Shown: one piece after another, positions 7,716 to 16,145 of the stretch | Layout: every line of letters begins with the position of its first letter | How positions within the stretch are numbered: the first letter of the stretch is position 1 | NCBI GenBank assembly: GCA_023145835.1 | Contig: JAGLDH010000081.1 | Span: forward strand, 1-50,281 | DNA: 50,281 nucleotides | Direction of reading: 5' to 3' | Source of the DNA: Methylococcales bacterium | GTDB taxonomy: Bacteria > Pseudomonadota > Gammaproteobacteria > Methylococcales > Methylomonadaceae | The notes under the pieces: model-generated | What the model saw: only the letters and a program-made list of their open reading frames with translations | Told to the model about the DNA's origin: nothing | The model's database searches: none | Made by a program: the position numbers and the translations under genes

Positions 7716-9470
7716 TTAGTCTTTTTGATGTCTTTTACTTCGTCTAGAAGTAGAACTAACTCTTTTTTTACCCTTTGCTTTTTTTATTTCTACTTTATCC
7801 ATGGAAGAAATATTAAGCTGTTGCCCTGCAACTCTTACCTTTTTTAATTCTTGAAAGAGCTCTTTTGGCATACCCGCTGGTAGCTCTACAGTACTATAAT
7901 TCTCTTCGATTTTGATACGAGCAATATGATCTCCATCAATGCCTGTTTCATTAGCAATAGCGCCAACAATGTTTCCTGGTTTTACATTATGTGAGTTACC
8001 TACTTCAATTCGGTACAACTCCATTTTAATTTCAGAATTTCGACCTTTTCCGCGATGAGGTTTGCGATCACGATCTCGTCCACGGTTACCTTCCTTTGAG
8101 TCCCTGTTTTTTCGATCATTATTACGGCTAGCTCTTTTTGGAATTTCTTTTAGTAGTAAAGGTGTACTACCTTGAGCTAACTTAGCAAGAGCAGCTGCAA
8201 TATCTACAGCAGGTACATCATGTTCAGATTGATACTGTTCAATCAATTGTGAAAAGAAACTCAGTTCTTCACCTGCCAAGGTGTCAGTAATTCGTTGTTT
8301 AAAACGAGAAATTCGTGAATTATTAATAAATTCTGTTGAAGGTAATTGCATTTCTTCAACTTTTTTCTTTGTTGCTCGTTCTATATTACCTAGTAATCGA
8401 CGTTCTCTAGGTGATACGAATAAAATGGCATCACCTGTACGGCCAGCACGCCCAGTTCTACCAATACGATGAATATAAGATTCTGTATCGTAAGGAATAT
8501 CATAATTGACGACATGAGTAATACGGTTAACATCAAGCCCTCTTGCTGCAACGTCAGTCGCGATTAAAATATCCAGCTTACCTTGTTTTAAATTATTAAT
8601 TGCTCTTTCGCGTAATTGTTGAGACATATCACCGTTAATTGCAGAAGCAGAGTGGCCTCTGGCTTCCAGTTTTTCAGCTAGTTCAATGGTTGCGGTTTTG
8701 GTGCGGACGAAAATGATCATTCCGTCAAACTCTTCAGCTTCTAATATGCGAGTTAAAGCATCTAGTTTATGTACACCACTTACCATCCAATAGCGTTGGC
8801 GAATATTATCTGCTGTTGCCGTTTTAACTTTTATAGTGATTTGCTCAGGGTTATTAAGATATTTCTGGGCAATTTTACGAATAACAGTGGGCATGGTGGC
8901 AGAAAAAAGAGCAATTTGTCTTTTCTTAGGTATTTGATCAAGAATCCATTCAACATCATCAATAAAACCCATGCGTAGCATTTCATCTGCCTCATCTAAA
9001 ACGAGAGTAGTTAACTGATCAAGCTTAAGCGTACCTTTACGCATATGATCCATCACACGTCCCGGTGTACCGACAATAACATGCGCTCCTCGTCTTAGCT
9101 GGCGTAATTGCGCGCCATATTCTTGCCCACCGTAAATAGGAAGCACATGAAAGCCATTAATTTTAGAAGCATACCCTTGAAACGCTTCTGCGACTTGAAT
9201 CGCTAGTTCTCTTGTCGGTGCTAGTACTAGAACTTGTGGGCTTTTTTGTTTAATATCTATACGAGATAAAATAGGTAAAGCAAAAGCTGCTGTTTTTCCT
9301 GTTCCGGTTTGAGCTTGCCCTAGAACATCTCTTCCATCCAGCATAAACGGAATGATTTGAGCCTGGATTGGAGAAGGTGTTTCGTACCCAGCACTTTTAA
9401 TCGCTTTTAGTACAGGTTCTATTAAAGCTAAATCATTGAAGGAGGGTGAGAGTGAATCGTTTTCGGACAT
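7716..9470 (-). CDS. deaD: DEAD-box RNA helicase DeaD/CsdA
   Basis: This ATP-dependent RNA helicase is involved in ribosome assembly and cold adaptation in its family. Visible motifs are the Q motif (TPSPIQ, 32-37), Walker A AQTGTGKT (53-60), PTRELA, DEAD (159-162), SAT and HRIGRTGRAGR. After the two RecA-like domains there is a basic RNR/KNRD-rich linker, a DbpA-type RNA-binding domain (about 475-555: YRIEVGNSHNVKPGNIVGAI), and a lysine/arginine tail. The RNA-binding domain and total length of 584 residues separate DeaD from RhlB/RhlE. It stands alone, with about 195 bases between it and metY. Confidence 0.95.
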   Translation of the reverse strand: MSENDSLSPSFNDLALIEPVLKAIKSAGYETPSPIQAQIIPFMLDGRDVLGQAQTGTGKTAAFALPILSRIDIKQKSPQVLVLAPTRELAIQVAEAFQGYASKINGFHVLPIYGGQEYGAQLRQLRRGAHVIVGTPGRVMDHMRKGTLKLDQLTTLVLDEADEMLRMGFIDDVEWILDQIPKKRQIALFSATMPTVIRKIAQKYLNNPEQITIKVKTATADNIRQRYWMVSGVHKLDALTRILEAEEFDGMIIFVRTKTATIELAEKLEARGHSASAINGDMSQQLRERAINNLKQGKLDILIATDVAARGLDVNRITHVVNYDIPYDTESYIHRIGRTGRAGRTGDAILFVSPRERRLLGNIERATKKKVEEMQLPSTEFINNSRISRFKQRITDTLAGEELSFFSQLIEQYQSEHDVPAVDIAAALAKLAQGSTPLLLKEIPKRASRNNDRKNRDSKEGNRGRDRDRKPHRGKGRNSEIKMELYRIEVGNSHNVKPGNIVGAIANETGIDGDHIARIKIEENYSTVELPAGMPKELFQELKKVRVAGQQLNISSMDKVEIKKAKGKKRVSSTSRRSKRHQKD

Positions 9471-9618
9471 TAATTGACCTGTAGTAATGAAGAGATAGGT
9501 AAGCTATCAGAGGTGTAAATAACAGGTCAATATAACATAATAAATATATTTGTATCTGAATTAATGTGAAATATAATGCTGATTAAGCAACTTTTTATTA
9601 AGGGATTTGGATTTTAAT

Positions 9619-9659
9619 AAACATCTCAAACATAGACTTCCTTTATGATTGAGACGTTT
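9619..9659 (-). terminator. Terminator-like hairpin after metY
   Basis: AAACATCTCAA pairs with TTGAGACGTTT over a 19-base loop, just past the metY stop codon. Read on the minus strand it is followed by ATTAAAATCC, so the T-tract is weak. Confidence 0.5.
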
Positions 9660-9665
9660 TGGTGT

Positions 9666-10940
9666 TTATTTTGCAGCAGCTAATGCTTGTACAATGTCAC
9701 TCATAATATCGTCAATATGTTCTATTCCAATGGAGAGTCTTACCATATCTTCACTTACACCAGCGGTTTTTAATTCTTCCTCTCCTAGTTGACGGTGAGT
9801 TGTAGATGCAGGGTGGCATGCTAGAGATTTTGCATCACCAATATTGACTAAACGAAGAATCATTTGTAGAGCATCAATAAATTTAGCACCTGCTTCTTGT
9901 CCACCGGCAATACCAAAAGATAATATGCCTGAAGCTTGTCCTTTCGTTATTTTTTTACATAAGGAAGAGTAAGGGCTATCTGGTAAACCTGCATAATTAA
10001 CCCATTTTATTTGTGGATGTTTTTGCAATGCTTGAGCAACGTTAAGTGCATTTTCACAATGACGTTCCATACGTAAACCTAATGTTTCTAATCCTTGCAT
10101 GATTAAAAATGCACTGTGAGGTGATAAAGCGGCGCCTGTATTACGTAAGGGGACAACACGGCAACGACCAATAAAAGCTGCTTCACCTAATGCCTCTGTA
10201 TAAACAACACCATGATAGGAAGGGTCTGGTTCATTAAGCATAGGAAAGCGTTTAGCATTGGTTTTCCAGTCAAATTTACCTGAATCAATAATAGCTCCGC
10301 CAATGGTTGTTCCATGTCCACCGATATATTTAGTGAGTGAGTGGATAACGATATCTGCACCAAAATCAAAAGGGCGGCATAAATAAGGGGTAGCAACGGT
10401 GTTATCTACGATAAGTGGGATACCGTATTTATGAGCGATTTCAGCTAGTTTTTCTATATCAATAATATTGCCAGCAGGATTACCAATAGATTCACAAAAG
10501 AGTGCCGATGTTTTATCGTCAATTAAATTTTCTAAGCCAGTGTAATCACCGTGAGAGGCGAAACGTGTTTCTATTCCTTGCTGGGGAAGTGTATGAGCGA
10601 AAAAATTATAGGTGCCACCATATAATTGGCTGGTACTGACGATATTATTGCCTGTACGCGTGATCGCTTGAATAGCATAAGTAATTGCAGCCATACCAGA
10701 TGCCACTGTGAGCGATGCAAGTCCACCTTCCATCAATGCAAGTCGTTCCTCCAGCACGGCATTTGTAGGATTCATAATTCGACTATAAATATTTCCTTCT
10801 ACTTTTAAATCAAATAAGTCAGCGCCATGTTGGGTGTCATCAAATGTAAATGATGTCGTTTGGTATATGGGGACAGCTGCCGCTTTAGTCGTTGGATCAG
10901 AATCGTAACCAGCGTGAAGAGCAAGTGTTTCTAATTTCAT
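9666..10940 (-). CDS. metY: O-acetylhomoserine aminocarboxypropyltransferase (sulfhydrylase)
   Basis: This cytoplasmic PLP enzyme of the Cys/Met metabolism family makes homocysteine from O-acetylhomoserine and sulfide. At 424 residues it has the longer MetY length rather than the ~390 of MetB/MetC/MetZ. The PLP lysine is in IHSLTKYIGGHG (K204), with the cofactor-binding D179 in LIVDNTVATP. The N-terminal ETLALHAGYDSDPTTKA and SRIMNPTN blocks are characteristic. An AAGGA ribosome site precedes the ATG. It lies upstream of the minus-strand deaD with its own terminator, and downstream of mtaB. I see no SAM or B12 riboswitch in the short gap upstream. Confidence 0.93.
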   Translation of the reverse strand: MKLETLALHAGYDSDPTTKAAAVPIYQTTSFTFDDTQHGADLFDLKVEGNIYSRIMNPTNAVLEERLALMEGGLASLTVASGMAAITYAIQAITRTGNNIVSTSQLYGGTYNFFAHTLPQQGIETRFASHGDYTGLENLIDDKTSALFCESIGNPAGNIIDIEKLAEIAHKYGIPLIVDNTVATPYLCRPFDFGADIVIHSLTKYIGGHGTTIGGAIIDSGKFDWKTNAKRFPMLNEPDPSYHGVVYTEALGEAAFIGRCRVVPLRNTGAALSPHSAFLIMQGLETLGLRMERHCENALNVAQALQKHPQIKWVNYAGLPDSPYSSLCKKITKGQASGILSFGIAGGQEAGAKFIDALQMILRLVNIGDAKSLACHPASTTHRQLGEEELKTAGVSEDMVRLSIGIEHIDDIMSDIVQALAAAK

Positions 10941-10987
10941 CGTCTGTTTTTCCTTATGTGATTAGGTGAGGATTCATCGCTGTTATG

Positions 10988-12277
10988 CTACTGCATTAAC
11001 GATCCATTTACATAGTTTTCAGATATTGAATCTAATTGTGTATTGATTATCTGGTTTTCAATATGGTTTTCTAGATTTATTGTACAAGCGACTTTTAAAT
11101 AATTGGGTGTGTAACCGAAGACTAAATATTTATTATCATTTAAGGTCTGTTTATGTCCCTCCCATAAAATGGCAAATTCTTGTCCTAAATGTTGGGTCAT
11201 AAATTGCTGTTTCATTGTGTCAGCTAATGCATGTAATTGTTTGCTACGCTGTTTTTTTATCACATGGGTGACTTGATTGGGTAATGTGGCTGCTTTTGTA
11301 CCTTCTCGACTAGAGTAAGTGAAAATATGAATATGTCCAAAGCTAATTTTTTTTATAAATTCAAGGCTTTCTTGCCACTCTTCTTCTGTTTCCCCTGGAA
11401 AGCCAACGATAATATCTGTTGTGATATTAAAGTTTTTGATTTGATGGCGCGCTTGTTCGACAATTTTAGCAAATTCTTCAGTTTTGCAGCGCCTTGCCAT
11501 TCTTCTCAGTACAGAATCTGAACCACTTTGTAGTGGCAAATGTAGATGAGGCATGAGCCTTGGGTTTTTAAATAAACTAAAGAAGTTTTTGGGCAACTCC
11601 CAAGGCTCTAAAGAACCTAATCGTAATCTAGGAATATTTGTTTGATCTAAAATCGTTTCAATCAAGTCAGTTAAATTGCTGTCAACATCGCCACCATAAC
11701 CACCTAGATGAACGCCAGTAAGGATAACTTCATTAATGCCCTGCTGGTGTAAGCTATTAATTTCATCAATAATTTTTTGTACTGGACGGCTTATCTCTTC
11801 GCCACGAGCAACCGTAACAATACAAAATGTACAGCGATAGCGGCAGCCATCTTGTACTTTGACAAAAGCACGTTGTCGACCTCGGCTAAATAATGATATT
11901 TCGCCGGGTTCTGTTGACATAGCTGGCATGGAGTCTAAATTGAGGGAAGATAAGGTTTTCTCGACTAATTGATCTTTATCTTTATTACTGACAACTAAGT
12001 CAACACCCATTAGTTGGGCTGCCTCATCTTCATTTAAGGTAGCATAGCAGCCACTCACAACGAGTTTTGCTGTTGGGTTTTCTCTGTGTATACGGCGAAT
12101 AAGTTGTCTTGATTTTCGTGCAGCATCAGCTGTGACAGCACATGAATTTATAATAGCAATATGAGCATTATTAAGTTCGCGAGTGATTTGATGACCTGCC
12201 TTTTGAAAAGCTTGAGCCCATGTTTCTAACTCTGCTTCATTTAAACGACAACCCAGTGTTTTGAGATGAATTAACAT
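10988..12277 (-). CDS. mtaB: tRNA t6A37 methylthiotransferase MtaB
   Basis: This radical-SAM enzyme adds a methylthio group to t6A37 of ANN-decoding tRNAs. The two-cluster pattern is visible: C10 (LGCRLNEAE), C46 (NSCAVT) and C77 (VSGCYA) bind one cluster, and C145/C149/C152 (CRYRCTFC) bind the SAM cluster. The start is set at the ATG at 12277, giving 429 residues, the usual length. The longer open frame upstream adds an unrelated Cys-rich stretch that lies over the upstream gene. The ATG shares one base with the stop codon of the SpmA/SpmB gene (TAATG), so the two are translationally coupled. Confidence 0.93.
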   Translation of the reverse strand: MLIHLKTLGCRLNEAELETWAQAFQKAGHQITRELNNAHIAIINSCAVTADAARKSRQLIRRIHRENPTAKLVVSGCYATLNEDEAAQLMGVDLVVSNKDKDQLVEKTLSSLNLDSMPAMSTEPGEISLFSRGRQRAFVKVQDGCRYRCTFCIVTVARGEEISRPVQKIIDEINSLHQQGINEVILTGVHLGGYGGDVDSNLTDLIETILDQTNIPRLRLGSLEPWELPKNFFSLFKNPRLMPHLHLPLQSGSDSVLRRMARRCKTEEFAKIVEQARHQIKNFNITTDIIVGFPGETEEEWQESLEFIKKISFGHIHIFTYSSREGTKAATLPNQVTHVIKKQRSKQLHALADTMKQQFMTQHLGQEFAILWEGHKQTLNDNKYLVFGYTPNYLKVACTINLENHIENQIINTQLDSISENYVNGSLMQ

Positions 12278-13506
12278 TAACCGAAAAACCAATAAGCAAT
12301 AAAAATTGCAGCAATGATACCTGCAAAATCGGCAATTATCCCACATGCAGCAGCGTGACGAATATTTTTGATACCTACTGAGCCAAAATAGACAGCAAGT
12401 ACATAAAAAGTAGTCTCAGTGCTTCCTTGTACAATTGAAGATAGACGACCTGCAAAAGAATCGGCTCCATGGACTTGCATGGTATCTATCATCATTGCCC
12501 TTGCGCCACTGCCACTAAAGGGTTTCATGAGTGCTGTAGGTAAAGCGTCAATAAATCGTTGATCTAGATTTAATAATTGAACTAGGTAGCGAATGGACGC
12601 TGTGATTAATTCAAGCGCTCCACTGGCTCTAAAAACACCAATAGCAACTAGCATTGCAACAAGATAAGGAATGAGGGTGATCGCTGTTTCAAAACCTTCT
12701 TTTGCTCCTTCAATAAAGGCTTCGTAAGCATTAATGCGTTTATAGACAGCACCTAGAATGAACGTAATGACTAGAGAGAACAGAATGACATTACTGATAA
12801 GAGATGATTGGGATAGCATATCCGCTTGGCTTAATTGAGAAAAATAACCTAGTACTGCAGCAATAAATAGCGTAAAGCCAGTTAAATAAGACAAGATGAC
12901 TTTGTCGAATAAATTAATTTTTTGCACAATTGTCACGGCTAATAACCCAATCAGTGTTGATATATATGTCGCTATTAAAATAGGAATAAAAACATCAGTA
13001 GGGCTGACAGCACCAAGTTGTGAACGATAAGTAAAAATGGTGACAGGGAATAGGGTAACTGCCGAAGTATTGATAACTAAAAATATAATTTGAGCATTAC
13101 TTGCTGTGTCAGGTGTAGGGTTTAAAGTTTGTAATTCCTTCATCGCTTTAATACCTAATGGGGTGGCTGCATTGTCTAGACCTAAAGCATTAGCAGAGAT
13201 GTTCATCACCATTGCACCCAGGGCAGGGTGGTTTTTAGGGATATCAGGCATTAAACGACAGAAAAAAGGAGAAAGAGCCTGAGTTAATAAGTTAATAAAC
13301 CCACTTCGTTCGCCGATACGCATAATGCCTAGCCATAAGGCAAGCACGCCAGTTAAACCTAATGATATTTCAAATGCTGTTTTAGATAGGCTAAACATCG
13401 CCATTACTAACTCAGAGAATACTTGTTGATCACCCAAAATTAACAGCTTAAACAGTGCTGTTGCGAAGGCAGAAATAAAAAAGAAGATCCAGATAAAGTT
13501 AAGCAC
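12277..13506 (-). CDS. Fused SpmA/SpmB nucleoside-recognition (Gate) domain membrane protein
   Basis: This 409-residue inner-membrane protein has two related Gate-domain halves that are separate spmA and spmB genes in spore formers. The first half (about 1-210) has GLTGVLALWLGIMRIGE and NHPALGAMVMNISANALGLDNAATPLG. The second half (about 215-409) has GAKEGFETAITLIPYLVAMLVAIGVFRASGA split over its helices, and PTALMKPFSGSGARAM. The fused form is common in non-sporulating proteobacteria. Its transport role is unknown. It heads a two-gene unit with mtaB. The name reflects homology only and does not imply sporulation. Confidence 0.85.
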   Translation of the reverse strand: MLNFIWIFFFISAFATALFKLLILGDQQVFSELVMAMFSLSKTAFEISLGLTGVLALWLGIMRIGERSGFINLLTQALSPFFCRLMPDIPKNHPALGAMVMNISANALGLDNAATPLGIKAMKELQTLNPTPDTASNAQIIFLVINTSAVTLFPVTIFTYRSQLGAVSPTDVFIPILIATYISTLIGLLAVTIVQKINLFDKVILSYLTGFTLFIAAVLGYFSQLSQADMLSQSSLISNVILFSLVITFILGAVYKRINAYEAFIEGAKEGFETAITLIPYLVAMLVAIGVFRASGALELITASIRYLVQLLNLDQRFIDALPTALMKPFSGSGARAMMIDTMQVHGADSFAGRLSSIVQGSTETTFYVLAVYFGSVGIKNIRHAAACGIIADFAGIIAAIFIAYWFFG

Positions 13507-13611
13507 TGAGAAAATTAGTTAATAAAAAAGGAGCGTTGTTTTAATGGAATTAAATTAGAAATTATATTGAAAAAAGTGAGGTTGAATTATGATCAATAAA
13601 AGGGGAAGATT

Positions 13612-14415
13612 CTATTTTTCAGATGCTTGATAGTCATCAAAAATAACATCCATAAAATCACTACGAATTCCAGCATAGCCTTTTTTTAAGATAAGTTCAG
13701 AGTCAGCCTCGGAATCTTCAACTTGAAGTACTTGAGTCCAACCTTCTCCTAGCTGGGGGTCGTCAAGGTACATTGTAATATCTATTTTACCTTTTACATT
13801 AGTTGATATTTTGGTCTTTATTCCTATTCTCCGGTTTGTAGGGATCAGGTTTGGAGAAAAATCGATATTATAATGACCTGAATAAACTTTATTTGATTTC
13901 AGCGTGGAATATGTACCTCGGAGCTTTTTTTTGATAACAGCAGATCCATCGACTCTTATTCCTACATAATAAAGATTGTTTCCATCCTGATAACGGTGGA
14001 AGAGTAATACACCGTTAGATTGATTTCTGTTGGGACTCTCGGATTTATTGATTTTTTTGATAATAAAAAAAACTTGTTGGGTAAAGTCTTTAAATTGAGA
14101 TTCTGTTACTAATCGGAAAATATTTTGTGGCTGATATCCGTTGTCAGTATCAATAGGGTTGGACTTGGCATATAACAGCCTGAAGCTGTCTTTGTCGGAA
14201 AGTTTTCCTAATACAGTACTTGCTCCTTTCGGAGTTTTGTATAAATATCCACCTGAGTTTAACCACCAATGAGGGTTATGATGTCTATCAGCAAGGCTTG
14301 TTTCAACCAGTATGGGAGCTGATGTATCATCAAAAAATGAGTTTTTTGATGCTGTTGTGCAATTGGTACAAAATAGAGCGGCAAGGCATAGGAATATGGA
14401 GGATTTTGAGGTCAT
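13612..14415 (-). CDS. Exported LamG/jelly-roll-like protein, possible lipoprotein
   Basis: This 267-residue protein begins with a short charged region and a hydrophobic segment ending CLAALFCTNC. C19 could be a lipid-modified cysteine, but the preceding residues (CTN) are a poor lipobox. The rest alternates beta strands in the concanavalin/LamG style: GVLLFHRYQDGNNLYYVGI, GSAVIKKKLRG, IDITMYLDD, KKGYAGIRSDFMDVIFDDY. Such folds usually bind or cleave polysaccharide. It is divergent from the exopolysaccharide operon, separated by 387 bases, and shares its jelly-roll fold class with the middle of the protein at 16146. A role as matrix-binding protein or lyase is inference; I see no catalytic motif. 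Confidence 0.65.
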   Translation of the reverse strand: MTSKSSIFLCLAALFCTNCTTASKNSFFDDTSAPILVETSLADRHHNPHWWLNSGGYLYKTPKGASTVLGKLSDKDSFRLLYAKSNPIDTDNGYQPQNIFRLVTESQFKDFTQQVFFIIKKINKSESPNRNQSNGVLLFHRYQDGNNLYYVGIRVDGSAVIKKKLRGTYSTLKSNKVYSGHYNIDFSPNLIPTNRRIGIKTKISTNVKGKIDITMYLDDPQLGEGWTQVLQVEDSEADSELILKKGYAGIRSDFMDVIFDDYQASEK

Positions 14416-14802
14416 AGGTTGCTTGCAATAATTATTTTGTCAATGATTTTATGATTGTAAAATAAAATAATTTAACTGTTGCTTCTTGTGCAGACTGATG
14501 TAGAGGCGTTTTTATTAAAAAAAACTAGTAAAAGCAAGGTTATTTCCTTAAAGGTAAAAAAATATAGAAATTGTTTGGTACAAATGTTGTTTTTATTGTT
14601 GTTATTTGAAACTTATTTGATACTATAGTCTAACCAAAGTGAGAATATGAATTATAATTCTGTTTTGAGATCTGGTTCAAGCTTTATATAGTATATAGGT
14701 CGAATATTAAGTGACCTGAAATAAAAGACCAACTCTAAAATTAAAAGTTTTTTCATTTTCGTTCTCCTACATTTACACACTTTATTCAGAAGAGATTTCG
14801 AT
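14416..14802. other. Divergent regulatory region of the exopolysaccharide locus
   Basis: These 387 AT-rich bases lie between two divergent genes and must contain both promoters. A candidate plus-strand promoter is annotated at 14665-14692. No open frame is supported. A spaced palindrome is visible near 14433-14462, where TTTTGTCAATGATTTTATGA is followed by TTGTAAAATAAAA, but it is too AT-rich to interpret. Confidence 0.45.
14665..14692 (+). promoter_or_regulatory. Candidate sigma70 promoter for the exopolysaccharide operon
   Basis: TTGAGA (14665-14670), a 16-base spacer and TATAGT (14687-14692) lie 110 bases before the synthase start. In AT-rich DNA such matches occur by chance, so this is only a candidate. 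Confidence 0.3.
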
Positions 14803-16140
14803 ATGGCATCAATCGAAAAGCTAGCGCCGCGAGTTGTTGAGGAGGAAATAGCTTTTTTTCAAAACCCAACATTACCAACGCAAAAAAAGAAAAGTCGAGT
14901 TCTAGTTCGTACCGTTGCGATAACAATTATTACGCTAACAATGGTTGTGGTTTTTGGGCTACGTTGGGGGAATATTACTTATTATTGGTATCATCCATTA
15001 GTCAACGCATATTCAATTGCAATAGCGGGATTTATTTTTTCTCGTTTCGTATTATCGCTTTTTTATAAAGCGCCTAAAGATGTTGGTATATCACCAACTG
15101 TCAGTATTATCATCACTGCCTTTAATGAAGAGGATGCTATTTACCGAACAGTAGAGTGTTGTTATGCAATTTATTATCACGAACATCTTTTTGAAGTCAT
15201 TGTTGTTGATGATGGCTCAACAGATAATACAGTCGCAGAAATTAAAAGAGCTCAAAAACGTTGGACAGGGTTAGTTCTGGATGCATTTGAACATAATAAA
15301 GGCAAACGCGAGGGTATGGCATCAGGGGCTCGCTTAGCTCAAGGAGAAATTCTTGTTTTTGTTGATTCTGATAGTTTTCTTAAGCGGGATGGTATTCGTA
15401 AGATAGTCCAAGGTTTTGCCGATCCAAGAATTGCTGCAGTGGCTGGGCATACGGAAGTGGCCAATTTGAATAAAAATGGCCTGACTAAAATGCAACAAGC
15501 TCGCTATTATGTAGCGTTTCGAGTAATAAAGGCCGCAGAAAGTGTGTTCGGCACTGTCACCTGTTGTCCTGGCTGCTTTTCTGCATATCGACGAAGTGCT
15601 ATGTTAGAGGTTTTAGAAGAGTGGCTAGGCCAGCATTTTCTAGGTGTACAGGCTACATTTGGCGATGATAGGAGTTTGACTAATTATCTATTACGAAAAT
15701 ACAAGGTGATTTATTCAGCAGAAGCTATTGCAACCACTATTGTGCCAGAAAATCACAAACAATTTCTAAAACAACAATTGCGATGGAAAAAGTCTTGGTT
15801 TAGGGAAACATTGATTGCCGCAACCTTTATGTGGAAGAAACCTCCTCTAGCTTCAATTGCTTTTTATGCACAATTGATGTTTCCAATCATTGCACCTGTT
15901 TTGATTTTGCGAATATGCTTATGGTTACCCTTTACTTATGGTGATTATTTATCTCCTGCTATCTACTTACTTGGTACAGTCATGATTGGACTTATGTTTT
16001 CAGCGTACTATTTATACTGGAAAGCTGACCGATACTGGATTTATGGGCTTTATTTTACTTTGTATTATTTGATTTTTTTAGTTTGGCAGATGCCATATGC
16101 TATTGCCACACAGCGTGATAACCGATGGGGAACGAGGTGA
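14803..16140 (+). CDS. Processive family-2 glycosyltransferase, NodC/hyaluronan-synthase type
   Basis: This inner-membrane synthase of 445 residues polymerises and probably extrudes a beta-linked amino-sugar chain. Two N-terminal helices (about 36-55 and 66-86) precede the cytosolic GT-A domain, and several helices follow residue 345. The catalytic series is complete: DDGS (136-139), NKGKREGM (165-172), DSDS (188-191), GDDR (287-290) and QQLRW (324-328). The stretch CCPGCFSAYRRS and the GDDRSLTNYLL plus QQLRWKKSWFRET pairing follow NodC and hyaluronan synthases more closely than PgaC or cellulose synthase. N-acetylglucosamine as a substrate is therefore likely, but the linkage is not readable. 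No PilZ or other c-di-GMP domain is present. It heads a five-gene plus-strand locus, with an AAGAGA ribosome site. Confidence 0.9.
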   Translation: MASIEKLAPRVVEEEIAFFQNPTLPTQKKKSRVLVRTVAITIITLTMVVVFGLRWGNITYYWYHPLVNAYSIAIAGFIFSRFVLSLFYKAPKDVGISPTVSIIITAFNEEDAIYRTVECCYAIYYHEHLFEVIVVDDGSTDNTVAEIKRAQKRWTGLVLDAFEHNKGKREGMASGARLAQGEILVFVDSDSFLKRDGIRKIVQGFADPRIAAVAGHTEVANLNKNGLTKMQQARYYVAFRVIKAAESVFGTVTCCPGCFSAYRRSAMLEVLEEWLGQHFLGVQATFGDDRSLTNYLLRKYKVIYSAEAIATTIVPENHKQFLKQQLRWKKSWFRETLIAATFMWKKPPLASIAFYAQLMFPIIAPVLILRICLWLPFTYGDYLSPAIYLLGTVMIGLMFSAYYLYWKADRYWIYGLYFTLYYLIFLVWQMPYAIATQRDNRWGTR

Positions 16141-16145
16141 CTAAT

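Noticed and set aside
12278-12346. Longer N-terminus for MtaB
   Set aside because: The extra 23 residues are Cys/Phe-rich and derive from the reverse reading of the SpmA/SpmB end. The TAATG coupling and family length support the start at 12277.
12277-13506. Evidence of sporulation from the SpmA/SpmB name
   Set aside because: The fused Gate-domain protein is widespread in non-sporulating proteobacteria, and no other sporulation gene is present.
14803-16140. Calling the synthase a true hyaluronan synthase or PgaC
   Set aside because: The motifs fit the NodC/HAS group, but no UDP-glucose dehydrogenase or PgaD is nearby. The product cannot be told from motifs alone.
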